The notes below the pieces were generated by a model. The model was not told where the DNA came from. It was given only the letters and a program-made list of their open reading frames with translations, and made no database searches. 47,648 nt of DNA, from assembly GCA_016936575.1 (NCBI GenBank), contig JAFGXQ010000224.1, forward strand, positions 1-47,648, in the 5' to 3' direction. Positions 26,298 through 35,780 of the stretch are shown here, in pieces. The first letter of the stretch is position 1. Every line of letters starts with the position of its first letter. The position numbers were made by a program, and so were the translations under genes. This DNA comes from Deltaproteobacteria bacterium. GTDB lineage: Bacteria > Myxococcota_A > Polyangia > JAAYKL01.

Positions 26298-27608
26298 ATG
26301 ACAAAGCAAAATATTGAAAATCAGTTAAAACAACAGTTGCTTCGTGAATCGAATTTTTTGTTTTATTCGGCACCCTCCGTGGCGTTAACCGCAAAAATGA
26401 AATGTCGTCCCGAAGATTTTATCGTTGAAGAAATTCCGTTGTATGAACCATGCGGTGAGGGCGACCACGTTTATTTCGGGGTTGAGAAAACGCAGATGAC
26501 ATCAAACGGGGCGGCTGTCCGCATTGCTGACGCATTGGGGGTAAATCCAAAGCAGATCGGTATGGCGGGCCAGAAGGATGCGCAGGCGGTTACGCGACAG
26601 ACAATGAGCATTGAACACATGCCGTCCGAGCGTATTTCGCAGTTGGCTATTCCAGGTATTCGAATTTTATGGACGAAACGGCACGGCAATAAGCTGAAAA
26701 TGGGTCATTCGCTGGGCAATCGATTCGATATTCGATTGCGGGAAACGAGCGGTGCAACAATAGAAGACTTGCGTTCGTTGCTCGCCTGGCTGGAGACCCA
26801 GGGCGTGCCGAATTATTTCGGGGCACAGAGATTCGGTAGTCGCGGAGATACCTGGATGGTCGGACGTGCATTACTGAGAAATGATTTCAAAGAAGCGTTG
26901 ACACTGGTATTGGGTATTCCCACGCCGGAGCTGGAGGGCGATGCGATCACCAACGCGAGACAACTATTTGAAAATGAAGACTATGCGGCGTCTGCCGCTG
27001 CATGGCCGCGTGGGTTCGGGGCAAATGCCAAACTGTGCCGAATATTTGTGCAAACGGAAGGCCACTACAAGAAAACCCTGATGTCTGTGGGGAAAAAAGC
27101 GTTGTCGTTTTATGTTTCGGCATATCAGTCGGAACTTTTTAACCGGGTTGTGTCAGCGCGTATTGGCGAACACGCGTTGAATCGAATGTATATCGGAGAT
27201 TTGGCGTGGAAGCACGACAAGGGTGTGTGTTTTCTGGTTGAAGATGCCGATGCTGAAACCATTCGAGCGCAGGCGGGGGAAATTTCACCGACCGGTCCGC
27301 TGTTCGGAAAAAAGATGAAGCATCCTCATGGGAACGCAGGCGCATTTGAGCAGTCGCTACTGGAAGCGGAACACCTTACTGCGGACATGTTTTCAAAGGC
27401 GGGTCCATTTAGAGCACCGGGGGGGCGGCGTCCGCTTCGTATCTTTCCGCAGAACAGTGCGGTGACCGCGGATGCAGATGCATTCGGCGAGTATTGCCGA
27501 TTGACTTTCGCGTTGCCGGCGGGTGCCTATGCAACCGTATTGCTTCGGGAAATGTGCAAGGGAAATTTGGTGGATGCGACAATTCAGTCTGCGACGACAT
27601 CGTGGTGA
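26298..27608 (+). CDS. truD: tRNA pseudouridine synthase D
   Basis: Makes pseudouridine 13 in tRNA(Glu). The 436-residue length is within the TruD range once the roughly 35-residue N-terminal extension is allowed for. The catalytic motif is GQKDAQAVTRQ (residues 91-101) with Asp94 as nucleophile. The family motif NYFGAQRFG (near 174) and the RPEDFIVEE start motif are also present. The ATG lacks a clear Shine-Dalgarno. It heads a plus-strand set with the genes to 28968. Confidence 0.93.
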   Translation: MTKQNIENQLKQQLLRESNFLFYSAPSVALTAKMKCRPEDFIVEEIPLYEPCGEGDHVYFGVEKTQMTSNGAAVRIADALGVNPKQIGMAGQKDAQAVTRQTMSIEHMPSERISQLAIPGIRILWTKRHGNKLKMGHSLGNRFDIRLRETSGATIEDLRSLLAWLETQGVPNYFGAQRFGSRGDTWMVGRALLRNDFKEALTLVLGIPTPELEGDAITNARQLFENEDYAASAAAWPRGFGANAKLCRIFVQTEGHYKKTLMSVGKKALSFYVSAYQSELFNRVVSARIGEHALNRMYIGDLAWKHDKGVCFLVEDADAETIRAQAGEISPTGPLFGKKMKHPHGNAGAFEQSLLEAEHLTADMFSKAGPFRAPGGRRPLRIFPQNSAVTADADAFGEYCRLTFALPAGAYATVLLREMCKGNLVDATIQSATTSW

Positions 27609-27612
27609 TGGA

Positions 27613-27735
27613 ATGAAACTAAAGCGGAAAGCGGGATTGATTTTTGCATACGGATTGCTATTAGTCGTTATAAATGAATGCGACGTCTTTGGCGTTTGCC
27701 ATAAATCAACGAATAAGGGTGAAACAGATGAATGA
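27613..27735 (+). CDS. possible 40-residue membrane peptide
   Basis: A short frame begins 4 nt after the truD stop and ends 8 nt inside the start of the CoA-binding gene. The peptide has a basic start (MKLKRK), a hydrophobic segment (AGLIFAYGLLLVVI) and a polar tail with two Cys residues, so it could be a small inner-membrane or exported peptide. The snug packing between two genes supports it; the GGTGA upstream is a poor Shine-Dalgarno. It could equally be a chance frame. Confidence 0.3.
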   Translation: MKLKRKAGLIFAYGLLLVVINECDVFGVCHKSTNKGETDE

Positions 27736-28120
27736 TATTGATACATTTTTGGCTTCAAAAAAATTTGCGGTCGCAGGCGCCTCTGAAAATCGTGAAAAAT
27801 ACGGAAATAAGGTGCTTCGGGCGTATGTACAGGCGTCCAGAGCAGTTGTTCCGGTTAATCCGGGCGCGGAGGAAGTGGAAGGTATCCCGGCTTGTTCGTC
27901 CATTGCCGATTTGCCCGAGGATGTCGATGCGTTATCAATTGTCACTCCACCGAAAGTGACCGTTGAAGTTGTGAAACAGGCGCTCTCGCGCGGCATCAAG
28001 CAAATTTGGATGCAACCGGGAGCGGAGCATCCAGATGCGGTGGCGAGCGCCGTAGCTGCAGGGGCCAACGTAATTGCCGACGGCGCCTGTGTATTGGTGG
28101 CATTAGGGTATCGGGAGTAG
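27728..28120 (+). CDS. CoA-binding (YccU-type) domain protein
   Basis: A 130-residue stand-alone Rossmann-fold CoA-binding protein. Visible features are FAVAGASENREKYGNKV near the N-terminus, the VVPVNPGAEEVEGIP segment, the SIVTPPKV loop, and KQIWMQPGAE with the aromatic-Gln-x-G motif of the family. Relatives such as E. coli YccU are about 137 residues and their biological role is unclear. I chose ATG 27728 because AGGGTGA lies 7-13 nt upstream and the protein then has family length; an in-frame ATG 54 nt earlier lacks both. Confidence 0.88.
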   Translation: MNDIDTFLASKKFAVAGASENREKYGNKVLRAYVQASRAVVPVNPGAEEVEGIPACSSIADLPEDVDALSIVTPPKVTVEVVKQALSRGIKQIWMQPGAEHPDAVASAVAAGANVIADGACVLVALGYRE

Positions 28121-28128
28121 GAACCGTA

Positions 28129-28968
28129 ATGGAAGGCAGTGTTCTTTTGGCATTGGGGCTAACCCTGTTTGCCGGTATGGCGACAGTCCTCGGTTCCTTA
28201 ATTGTTTTTGTAGCAAAGAAGCCCAATCTGACGATGCTGTCGTTCGGGTTGGGACTTTCATCCGGTGTGATGGTGTATGTATCGCTGGTGGAATTGCTTC
28301 CCGGCGCGCAAGAGATGATCGGCATTTCTATTGGAGAACGCTGGGGAGGGTGGATTGCCACAGCCGCGTTTTTCGGGGGAATCGGAATTTCGGCGTTAAT
28401 AGACAAATTGGTTCCGGAGCCTGCGAATCCGCATGAAGCGATTCCGTTGTCCGAGATGACTCGTGCGCAAAGTGAATGTGAGAAGGGGAGCGCGGGAGCC
28501 CCCTCTGACACCGGAAAGACATCGTTGGCTCGAGTGGGGCTTTTGTCTGCATTGGCCATCGGAATCCATAACTTTCCCGAGGGGATGGCCACTTTTGCCA
28601 GCTCCCTGGCGGACATGTCCCTGGGTTTCTCTATTGCGATCGCTGTTGCCATACACAATATACCTGAGGGCATTGCGGTGGCAGTGCCCATTTTTTTCGC
28701 TACCGGAAGCCGAGGCAAGGCGTTTAAATATTCTTTGATTTCCGGATTGGCGGAACCTGTCGGCGCCTTGCTGGTATACCTGGTTCTTATGCCGTTCATC
28801 AATAATATGGTTGTGGGGCTGATGTTGGCCGCAGTGGGAGGAATCATGGTGTTCATTTCTTTTGATGAACTGTTGCCTACAGCGCGGGAATACGCTCGGG
28901 GTCACACTGCGATTGTCGGTGTGGTGTTGGGAATGGCAGTGATGGCTTTCAGCTTGTTACTGCTATGA
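28129..28968 (+). CDS. zupT: ZIP-family zinc/metal transporter ZupT
   Basis: Inner-membrane importer for divalent metals. The 279-residue protein has about eight hydrophobic segments. Metal-site signatures are HNFPEGMATF in TM4 and HNIPEGIAVAVP in TM5, plus VYVSLVELLP in TM2 and a matching FDELLP near the end. A polar loop (about residues 95-130) lies before TM4. The ATG at 28129 is 8 nt after the preceding stop and has a GGA-containing ribosome-binding region. The gene ends 12 nt before the convergent che operon. Confidence 0.92.
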   Translation: MEGSVLLALGLTLFAGMATVLGSLIVFVAKKPNLTMLSFGLGLSSGVMVYVSLVELLPGAQEMIGISIGERWGGWIATAAFFGGIGISALIDKLVPEPANPHEAIPLSEMTRAQSECEKGSAGAPSDTGKTSLARVGLLSALAIGIHNFPEGMATFASSLADMSLGFSIAIAVAIHNIPEGIAVAVPIFFATGSRGKAFKYSLISGLAEPVGALLVYLVLMPFINNMVVGLMLAAVGGIMVFISFDELLPTAREYARGHTAIVGVVLGMAVMAFSLLLL

Positions 28969-28980
28969 AGACATCCATAC

Positions 28981-30723
28981 TCAGAATAATTCAAAGTCCC
29001 CGAATTCGTCGTCGCCGGTTTGAACTGCTGTATCGACCGGCGTATCATTGAGTGCATGTCCGGCGAGTTCCCTGTGTACGCGGTCTTGAACCATTCTCTC
29101 GCTTTCCATAGTGTACCGTTCGTCAAATCCAATTACGCTGCTGTCCTCGTGCACAACGTGTTCAGACAGTTCTTCGGCGGCTCTCGACAGAAGGTGAACT
29201 TCATCTGAAACCGCATCTCCCAGTTTTTTTATAAATAATGTTGAATCGTTGACTCTTGATGTGTTTTCCTTCAACTGTTCTCCCAGGGAACGGGTATGGA
29301 AAATCGCATCCTGATACGCTGCATCAATGCTGTCAATGTGGTCAAATCCTTCCTTGATATGCTTCGAGTTATCTATCGATTCTTCGCGCGCCATCAGTAA
29401 TTGCAGGTCTTCAGTCTGTGCGCCGACCGCACGCAGTGTCTGCACCACACCATCTACGATTGAGGTCGATTCCTTCGATAAATAGTGGACTTCTTTCGAT
29501 AGCGCAACCAGACTCGCGCCCCCTTCGCCGATATTTCTCGACATTACCAGCGCGTTGATGGCCTGCAAATTTAAATCGCCGGTGATTTCGGCGATTTTAC
29601 CGAGATGTGATGATAGTCGTCCGGATGCGACGGCGGCACTTTTCAATGACTCAGTTGATTTTTTTCGCAGAGAAGCCGAGAGTTCCAGTAAATCATCAAG
29701 TTCATGCAGCGCGGTTTTGATTTTGTTAAATGGGGTGCGCTGAACGCTGTGGGAGTGTGTTTTATTGTATTGTTCAATGATCTCAGTACCACATTCAACA
29801 ATCTCCAAAACAGATGCATTGATCGTTTGGGCAGCGTCTGCAAGGGTTTGGGTAACATGTTCAAGCTGCGCCGTTTGCACGCGCATACATTTGTATAATT
29901 CGAACGGCTTGTCGGTCGGAAGCGTTTCAACCAGCGCTTCACGCACATGTTCCATTTGTTGCCGCGTGATGTCGTTGAATTGGATTGATGTGACAATATG
30001 GGCGACTCCCTCCGACATCTTCTGTGAGCGACTTTCAACTTCACCGATTTTGACTATCGAGTCGGAGAGCAATGTCTCCAGCTGCGCGGTGGCGTCTGAA
30101 ATGTTCTGTTTCGAATGTGCTATCAGCTCGTCAAGTCTTTGCACCTCGGAATGAATAGATCTTTGCACCTGTAGTAGACTATCAGACATTCCTTTCAGGT
30201 CGTTTTGAAAATCCAGGATAAGTCCTTTTATACTTTTTGAAAACTGTTTCAGTTCTTCTGAGTATTCACCGAACATTTTCTGAGTGTGCACGTTTCCCGA
30301 AGACTGAATTGCCATATTGCTGCCCAGTATCCACAGCTGTTTGTCGATTTTACGAAATTCGGGAATTCCTCCTGCAAGTTCCTTTAACAATCCTGAAGCA
30401 CCCGTCGCCTGGGCCAGCACTTCGAGATTAATTGCTTTCACGTTGTTGAACTGAGTCAGAATCTGCTTTGCGATATCCTGAATGATGCCGGAGATGTTAT
30501 TGTCTGAAGAAACGGCTTGGGCGGCGGCCTTGGCTGCATCTGATAAATTTACAGATTCCTGATACAACTGCTGCAATTGGGAACCCAGCTCGACAAATTG
30601 ACTTTCCGCAGTGGAATTCTTTAACTGAAGATGACTGATGATCTGCTCGACATCCTCGCGGATTTTCGCTATTGCCGGACTCAACTCAGCGTCGTCTTTG
30701 CTCTGTAGTATATTGTTACTCAT
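28981..30723 (-). CDS. soluble chemoreceptor-derived protein, CheZ-like motif
   Basis: A 580-residue, almost wholly helical cytoplasmic protein without TM segments, last gene of the che operon. Residues 386-419 align with the chemoreceptor hairpin tip but with key changes (INALVMSRNIGEGG where receptors have [12 protein letters not shown]). A weaker tip-like segment occurs at 131-165. Between them is FNDITRQQMEHV (249-260), which matches the CheZ catalytic helix FQDLTGQ, keeping the phosphatase residues Asp251 and Gln255. The C-terminus is DFELF, which fits the CheR/CheB-binding pentapeptide pattern. It may be a CheY-P phosphatase or an adaptor; both are inference. Annotation programs would likely call it a methyl-accepting protein. 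Confidence 0.8.
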   Translation of the reverse strand: MSNNILQSKDDAELSPAIAKIREDVEQIISHLQLKNSTAESQFVELGSQLQQLYQESVNLSDAAKAAAQAVSSDNNISGIIQDIAKQILTQFNNVKAINLEVLAQATGASGLLKELAGGIPEFRKIDKQLWILGSNMAIQSSGNVHTQKMFGEYSEELKQFSKSIKGLILDFQNDLKGMSDSLLQVQRSIHSEVQRLDELIAHSKQNISDATAQLETLLSDSIVKIGEVESRSQKMSEGVAHIVTSIQFNDITRQQMEHVREALVETLPTDKPFELYKCMRVQTAQLEHVTQTLADAAQTINASVLEIVECGTEIIEQYNKTHSHSVQRTPFNKIKTALHELDDLLELSASLRKKSTESLKSAAVASGRLSSHLGKIAEITGDLNLQAINALVMSRNIGEGGASLVALSKEVHYLSKESTSIVDGVVQTLRAVGAQTEDLQLLMAREESIDNSKHIKEGFDHIDSIDAAYQDAIFHTRSLGEQLKENTSRVNDSTLFIKKLGDAVSDEVHLLSRAAEELSEHVVHEDSSVIGFDERYTMESERMVQDRVHRELAGHALNDTPVDTAVQTGDDEFGDFELF

Positions 30724-30790
30724 TGTTAGGTTGCATCACCTGTTAAAATGTATATTTATCGTAACGGCCGGAAGTACAATTGCTGAAGCC

Positions 30791-31906
30791 TTAATCGCTG
30801 TGCGAATGAATGTGATTGGTCAGGTGTACAGCGATTTTGGACAAACTCAACACAATATCGACTCCTCCGTGTTTAATTGCTTCTTTTGGCATTCCAAATA
30901 CAACACAGCTTTGTTCATCCTGTGCGATATTATATGCACCGGCTTCTTTCATTTCAGCCATGCCGCGGGCACCGTCATCTCCCATTCCCGTCATAATGAT
31001 TCCGACGGCGTTTTTTCCGGCGTACCGAGACGCGGAGCGGAAGAGCACATCGACCGAAGGCCGGTGTCGAGTGACCAGCGGGCCCTCTTTGAGCGTGACA
31101 TAATACCTGGCGCCGCTCCGCTTAATCAGCGTATGTCTGAGTCCCCCCGGCGCGATTAAAACGCGGCCGGGAAGTACTGTGTCGTTGTCTTCAGCTTCCT
31201 TTACGGTGACTGCGGCGGTGGCATTCAGTCGTTGTGCGAAAGAGGCTGTGAACTTTTCGGGCATATGCTGCACGACCACGATTCCCGGACAATTGGTTGG
31301 AAGCGCTTCAATAAATTCGCGCAGGGCTTCCGTGCCGCCAGTTGACGCGCCGACGACAACCACTTTTTCTGTAGTGCGAATCATGGCCTGTGACGTGCCC
31401 TGCGCGATTACGGCATCGGCAGTCAATTTTGGGGCGACCGACATTACAGAACCAGGGGTGTGAGGCGGATGGATCGATTGGGGTTTGACTTTTTTCGTTT
31501 TTACCCCTGCGGCTGCTTTCACCGCGTCACAGACAGTGATTTGAGCCTCTTCAAGAAAGTGTTGTACGCCGAGTTTCGGCTTTGTGATGATATCCACCGC
31601 GCCCAGTTCCAATGCACGTAGAGCGGTTTCTGTTCCCCTTTCTGTCAGGCTGGAGCACATGACAACAGGAATTGGGTGTTGGTGCATCAGCTTCTGCAGG
31701 AACGTGAGCCCATCCATTCGCGGCATTTCAACATCTAACGTGATCACGTCGGGAACCTGTTTTCGCAGTTTGTTCGCTGCGATGAACGGGTCTCCCGCGG
31801 TGGCAATAACTTCAATATCCGGATCGGATTCCAGAATGGAAGTCATGGTTTGACGCACCACTGCAGAGTCATCGATAACGAGCACTTTGATTTTTTCTTT
31901 TGTCAT
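30791..31906 (-). CDS. cheB: chemotaxis methylesterase/deamidase CheB
   Basis: Demethylates and deamidates receptor glutamates during adaptation. The 371-residue protein has a receiver domain (1-120) with phosphoacceptor Asp58 in [11 protein letters not shown], a linker of about 60 residues, and a methylesterase domain with catalytic Ser188 (VGASTGGT), His214 (VQHMP) and Asp311 (MTGMGDDG). A GTG start 6 nt further upstream is possible, but the ATG at 31906 has a GGAG 8 nt upstream whereas the GTG spacing is too short. It lies directly after cheR. Confidence 0.96.
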   Translation of the reverse strand: MTKEKIKVLVIDDSAVVRQTMTSILESDPDIEVIATAGDPFIAANKLRKQVPDVITLDVEMPRMDGLTFLQKLMHQHPIPVVMCSSLTERGTETALRALELGAVDIITKPKLGVQHFLEEAQITVCDAVKAAAGVKTKKVKPQSIHPPHTPGSVMSVAPKLTADAVIAQGTSQAMIRTTEKVVVVGASTGGTEALREFIEALPTNCPGIVVVQHMPEKFTASFAQRLNATAAVTVKEAEDNDTVLPGRVLIAPGGLRHTLIKRSGARYYVTLKEGPLVTRHRPSVDVLFRSASRYAGKNAVGIIMTGMGDDGARGMAEMKEAGAYNIAQDEQSCVVFGMPKEAIKHGGVDIVLSLSKIAVHLTNHIHSHSD

Positions 31907-31936
31907 CCCCACTACTCCCTTTTGGGTTTCTGTTTA

Positions 31937-32794
31937 TCAACACTTTCGTCGATACACTGTCGGCAGCAATCGTTCCAATTGGTACTCCTGCGGGTCAAGT
32001 GTTTCTGAGTGTCCGATAAACAAGTATCCATGCGGAACCAGTTGATTACACAATTTTCTTACAATTTCATCTCTTGAATGAGTATCAAAATAAATCAGAA
32101 CATTGCGACAGAAGACAACATGCATCTTTTCGGGAATTCGATAATTTTCAGCAACGAAATTTAGATGCCCGAATTTTACATGTTTTCGTATTTCAGGCGC
32201 GATTTTGTAAAACCCTTTTTGATTTCCGGTTCCGCGCAGAAGATATTTCTTTTTTTGTTCTTCGGGAATTGGTGCCACGCATTCTTCGCAATACACAGCC
32301 GACATTGCTTCCTGCAGCACTTTGGTCGATATGTCAGTTGCCAGAATTTCAAAGCTCCCGGTTTTTGCACCCATGGCGTCTGAAAGCACCATGGCAAGAG
32401 TATAGGGTTCTTCCCCTGACGAACATCCTGCACTCCATACCCGTAAATTGTCAGTCGACGAAATCAAATGATTGCTTCGAAGTTCAGGGATGATCGTTTC
32501 AGCCAGTAATTGAAAATGATGTTTTTCCCGATAAAAATCTGTTTTGTTTGTGGTTACAACGTTTAACAGCGATTGTAGCTCGTCTGCAAAGTTCGACTCA
32601 GTTTGGATATGTTCAAAATATTCTTCGTATGAATCGAAATTGAGGGCACGCAACCGCTTAAGCAGTCGAACCGAGAGCATGGTACGTTTGTTGTCCGCCA
32701 GTGCGATGCCGCAGGTGATGTAAATGAGTTCCTGGAAATTTGTGAACATTTGCCTATTGAGCATCAGTTGTTCACCCAGAATATCCTGCAGCAT
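31937..32794 (-). CDS. cheR: chemotaxis methyltransferase CheR
   Basis: SAM-dependent methyltransferase of receptor glutamates. Its 285 residues have the N-terminal helical domain with NKRTMLSVRLLKRLRAL, the VTTNKTDFYRE motif, the SAM site SAGCSSGEEPYTLA, and the FCRNVLIYFD strand. The beta-subdomain contains RGTGNQKG, closely resembling the Gly-rich loop (RGTGPHEG) of enteric CheR that binds receptor C-terminal pentapeptides. The ATG is 6 nt after the cheW stop with no Shine-Dalgarno; Met11 (32764), preceded by GGTGA, is an alternative start. Confidence 0.96.
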   Translation of the reverse strand: MLQDILGEQLMLNRQMFTNFQELIYITCGIALADNKRTMLSVRLLKRLRALNFDSYEEYFEHIQTESNFADELQSLLNVVTTNKTDFYREKHHFQLLAETIIPELRSNHLISSTDNLRVWSAGCSSGEEPYTLAMVLSDAMGAKTGSFEILATDISTKVLQEAMSAVYCEECVAPIPEEQKKKYLLRGTGNQKGFYKIAPEIRKHVKFGHLNFVAENYRIPEKMHVVFCRNVLIYFDTHSRDEIVRKLCNQLVPHGYLFIGHSETLDPQEYQLERLLPTVYRRKC

Positions 32795-32800
32795 GATGTA

Positions 32801-33343
32801 CTACGCGTGGCTGTTGGTCTGGCTGTTGGAACTTATTTCTTCAAGTACGTCCGTCGGAACAATTGAGGTGGCGTTTTCGACCTGCTCAATTTCCTGGGCG
32901 GTGAGAACTTTGTCCATGTCCAGAATGATCAGAAATGTGTCGTTGCGCTTGCCCATTCCCTTGATGAATTCGGTGTTCAGTTTGATTCCCAACTTTGGTG
33001 GGGGGCTGATATTGTCGCTCTCGATATCGACAACTTCCTGTACTGAATCGGCCAATGCACCGATTTGAAGGACATCTGCCCCAACTTGTATTTCGACAAT
33101 GACAATACATGTGTTTACCGTGCGTTCTTCCGGCTCCATCCCGAGATTCAACCTCAGATCCACCACAGGCACCACATTTCCTCGAAGGTTGATGACGCCG
33201 AGCATGAAATCGGGGGTTCTCGGAACCTTCGTGATGTGAATGTAGTCAAGCACTTCGCGAACCCTCGAAATATCAAGTGCGAAATTCTCCTGCCCTAATT
33301 TGAATGTCAGGTATTGATTGGATTGTGTAATAATATCACCCAT
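32801..33343 (-). CDS. cheW: chemotaxis coupling protein CheW
   Basis: Adaptor linking receptors to CheA. The 180-residue protein has the CheW fold signatures: YLTFKLGQENFALDISRVRE, then INLRGNVVPVVDLR (near residue 50), the ADSVQEVVDIE segment and FLIILDMDKVL. A Ser/Asn-rich tail of about 25 residues follows. The start is supported by AGGAG 7 nt upstream. It lies between the chemoreceptor and cheR, 15 nt from the receptor gene. Confidence 0.96.
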   Translation of the reverse strand: MGDIITQSNQYLTFKLGQENFALDISRVREVLDYIHITKVPRTPDFMLGVINLRGNVVPVVDLRLNLGMEPEERTVNTCIVIVEIQVGADVLQIGALADSVQEVVDIESDNISPPPKLGIKLNTEFIKGMGKRNDTFLIILDMDKVLTAQEIEQVENATSIVPTDVLEEISSNSQTNSHA

Positions 33344-33358
33344 GGCACACTCCTGGTT

Positions 33359-35764
33359 TTAAAACCGTTCGAATGAATCGTTGTCGTTGTCATCAGCATC
33401 CATCATCAGATGGACACCTTCGTTTTTCTTCGCGATTCTGCTGTTCATATCGGAAGAAACACGTCTTTGCTTTGTGTTTTCGTATGCATTTTTTTGCGCA
33501 GCATGCTGCATGTCCTCAGATATCTTAAAGAAAGATGCGGATTGCGCGAGATGTTTCGCTTGGTCCTGCAGTTCACCGCTTGTTGCGGTCATCTCCTCCG
33601 CTCCGGCGGCATTTTTCTGGATGACCTGGTCCAATTGGTGAATCGCTTGTGTGGTCTGCTCAATTCCAGTGGACTGTTCTGCACTGGAAGCGTTAATTTC
33701 CTTGACCAGTTCGCTGGTTCTCTGAATGACAGGAACAATTTCTTTGAGCAGTTCACCCGCCTCGCGGGAGACAGTCAAGCTGGAAGAGGATAATACACCA
33801 ATCTCCTGTGCAGCGATTTGGCTTCTTTCTGCGAGCTTTCGAACCTCGGCGGCAACGACCGCAAATCCCTTTCCGTGTTCTCCGGCTCGAGCCGCTTCAA
33901 TTGCTGCGTTCAGTGCCAGCATGTTGGTTTGTCTGGCGATTTCTTCAATAATATTGATTTTCTCTGCAATGTTGGTCATCGCATCGAGTGTTTCATTCAC
34001 GGCCTTCCCGCCGCGCATTGCATCTTCCGCTGCTTTTTCGGCAATTGCGGCGGTGTGTTGGGCGTTATCAGCATTTTGTTTCACCGTGCTGCTCATTTCT
34101 TCCATAGAGCTTGAAATCTGCTCGATACTCGCGGCCTGTTCTGTTGCCCCCTGTGCCATATCCTGCGTTGCGAGATTGGTTTGATTCGAACCGAGAATCA
34201 CCTGGTGAGAAGCCGTCTGCACTTCCTGGGCAAATCTCGACAGATTTTGCACAACTTTGTCTATCGTCGTTTTTATCTGGCTGAAGTTTGATGCGATTTG
34301 TTCGGTGTCCGCGTCTGCCTGGGCAACTTGAAGTGACACGCGCAATTCCCCATGAGAGATGTCGTCGAGTACATGCAGCAGCTTTTTGACTTCGTTAGAC
34401 TGAAACGCTGCTTGCTTTTCTGTTTTTCTGGCGGTATTTTTTACTTCGGTCTGGTCAATCATGAATTCCAGCACCGCAACCGGCGTTCTGTTGTCATCGA
34501 TAATCGGAGCCGCGATGAAGTCCATGTCATAGCGCTTCTCGTTGATGAATACTTCCGCTGCACCGGATTCACTTTTTCCCGTTCTAAGCGCCCGCTCAGG
34601 TGCGTCCGCACCTTTTGACTCACCGAGATCGAAGTGGGATTGATACAGTGTGCCGAGTATGTCGTCTTCAGTGGTTTGGAGCGTTTTCAATAACGCTTTG
34701 TTGGCGAAGATGATACGAGATTCCTTGTCTAGAATCCATACGGGTGACGGGATCTGGGCGATATGGCTGACAAGCGCATCGCTCAACGTATTGATGCCCC
34801 CCACCAGCTCGTTCCATCCCCCCTCATACTTGTCTGCATCGGCACGTGTAATTAGATGTCCCGCTTGGATTTTTTGAGTCGTGTTCATCACGTCCTGAAG
34901 AATTTCCTTGATGCTCGAAACCACCTGGTTGAAGGCGCGTATCATGGTTCCAACTTCATCGTTGCTGTCGCTTTTCAGCTGGTATTCCAGATCTCCTGCT
35001 GCGACCGCCTCCATTGCTTGAGCGGCCTTTTTTACCCGTCCGGCAATAGTGCTTGCCATCAACAGCGCGATCAATACGGCAACGATTGAAATAAGTGCGA
35101 TAACAACCATCAGTTGATTCGTCCAAGTAGCCATTTCTTCTTCGATGTCTTCAATATACATTCCGGTGCCGAGACACCAGTCCCATGGCTTGAAATATTC
35201 GATGTGCGATATCTTGGGTACAATCTTGTCTTTTTGATCCAGGTATTGCCACATGTATGAGGAAAAACCTCCTCCCTGTTTTGCAACCTTGGCAAAGTCG
35301 CGAAATAGATGTTTTCCATTCGGATCGGCGTTGCTGCCGACATTCTTACCTTCCAGCTGTGGCGCGAACGGATGCATGATCATGACAGGCTTAGTGTCAT
35401 TGATCCAGATATAGTCTTTGTTCGTGGGGCCGTAGCGAAGTGCCCTGATCTGTTCTTTCGCTTGTTCTATGGCATCTGCTTCTGTCATTTTTTTTTCCGT
35501 AACTTTATTGTGGTAATACTCCGCAACGCTGTAGGCGACCTGGGTCATCTCTTTGATTTTGGTTTTCTTTTTTTCCAGCATACCTTCTTTGGCGGCGGGA
35601 AGAATCCAACCGAAGATAAACACAACGAACATGGCGGCAATTGCCAAGCCCATGCCCGCGATTTTGAATGAGATGGGAATATCTTTTGTTCTTGAGGCTA
35701 GACTCTTCAAAGACATACTGTTTTGGGTTCCTTTATTTGCAATTGAATTGATTACATTTTTCAT
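33359..35764 (-). CDS. methyl-accepting chemotaxis protein (Cache-HAMP-PAS)
   Basis: Transmembrane chemoreceptor of 801 residues. Order: TM1 (about 34-56), periplasmic single Cache domain (about 65-205, with [15 protein letters not shown]), TM2 (about 217-240), HAMP (about 240-290), a HAMP-like segment, a PAS domain (about 335-450, from [19 protein letters not shown]), and a signalling hairpin with the classical tip [18 protein letters not shown]. The last five residues, SFERF, fit the CheR/CheB tether pattern. The start is the second ATG (35764): AAGGA lies 6 nt upstream of it but abuts the first (35770). The ligand is unknown; such Cache domains often bind small carboxylates. Confidence 0.94.
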   Translation of the reverse strand: MKNVINSIANKGTQNSMSLKSLASRTKDIPISFKIAGMGLAIAAMFVVFIFGWILPAAKEGMLEKKKTKIKEMTQVAYSVAEYYHNKVTEKKMTEADAIEQAKEQIRALRYGPTNKDYIWINDTKPVMIMHPFAPQLEGKNVGSNADPNGKHLFRDFAKVAKQGGGFSSYMWQYLDQKDKIVPKISHIEYFKPWDWCLGTGMYIEDIEEEMATWTNQLMVVIALISIVAVLIALLMASTIAGRVKKAAQAMEAVAAGDLEYQLKSDSNDEVGTMIRAFNQVVSSIKEILQDVMNTTQKIQAGHLITRADADKYEGGWNELVGGINTLSDALVSHIAQIPSPVWILDKESRIIFANKALLKTLQTTEDDILGTLYQSHFDLGESKGADAPERALRTGKSESGAAEVFINEKRYDMDFIAAPIIDDNRTPVAVLEFMIDQTEVKNTARKTEKQAAFQSNEVKKLLHVLDDISHGELRVSLQVAQADADTEQIASNFSQIKTTIDKVVQNLSRFAQEVQTASHQVILGSNQTNLATQDMAQGATEQAASIEQISSSMEEMSSTVKQNADNAQHTAAIAEKAAEDAMRGGKAVNETLDAMTNIAEKINIIEEIARQTNMLALNAAIEAARAGEHGKGFAVVAAEVRKLAERSQIAAQEIGVLSSSSLTVSREAGELLKEIVPVIQRTSELVKEINASSAEQSTGIEQTTQAIHQLDQVIQKNAAGAEEMTATSGELQDQAKHLAQSASFFKISEDMQHAAQKNAYENTKQRRVSSDMNSRIAKKNEGVHLMMDADDNDNDSFERF

Positions 35765-35780
35765 ATTCATTCCTTTTGTT

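Noticed and set aside
35765..35770. First ATG of the chemoreceptor as start
   Set aside because: The AAGGA ribosome-binding site directly abuts it, whereas it is 6 nt from the second ATG.
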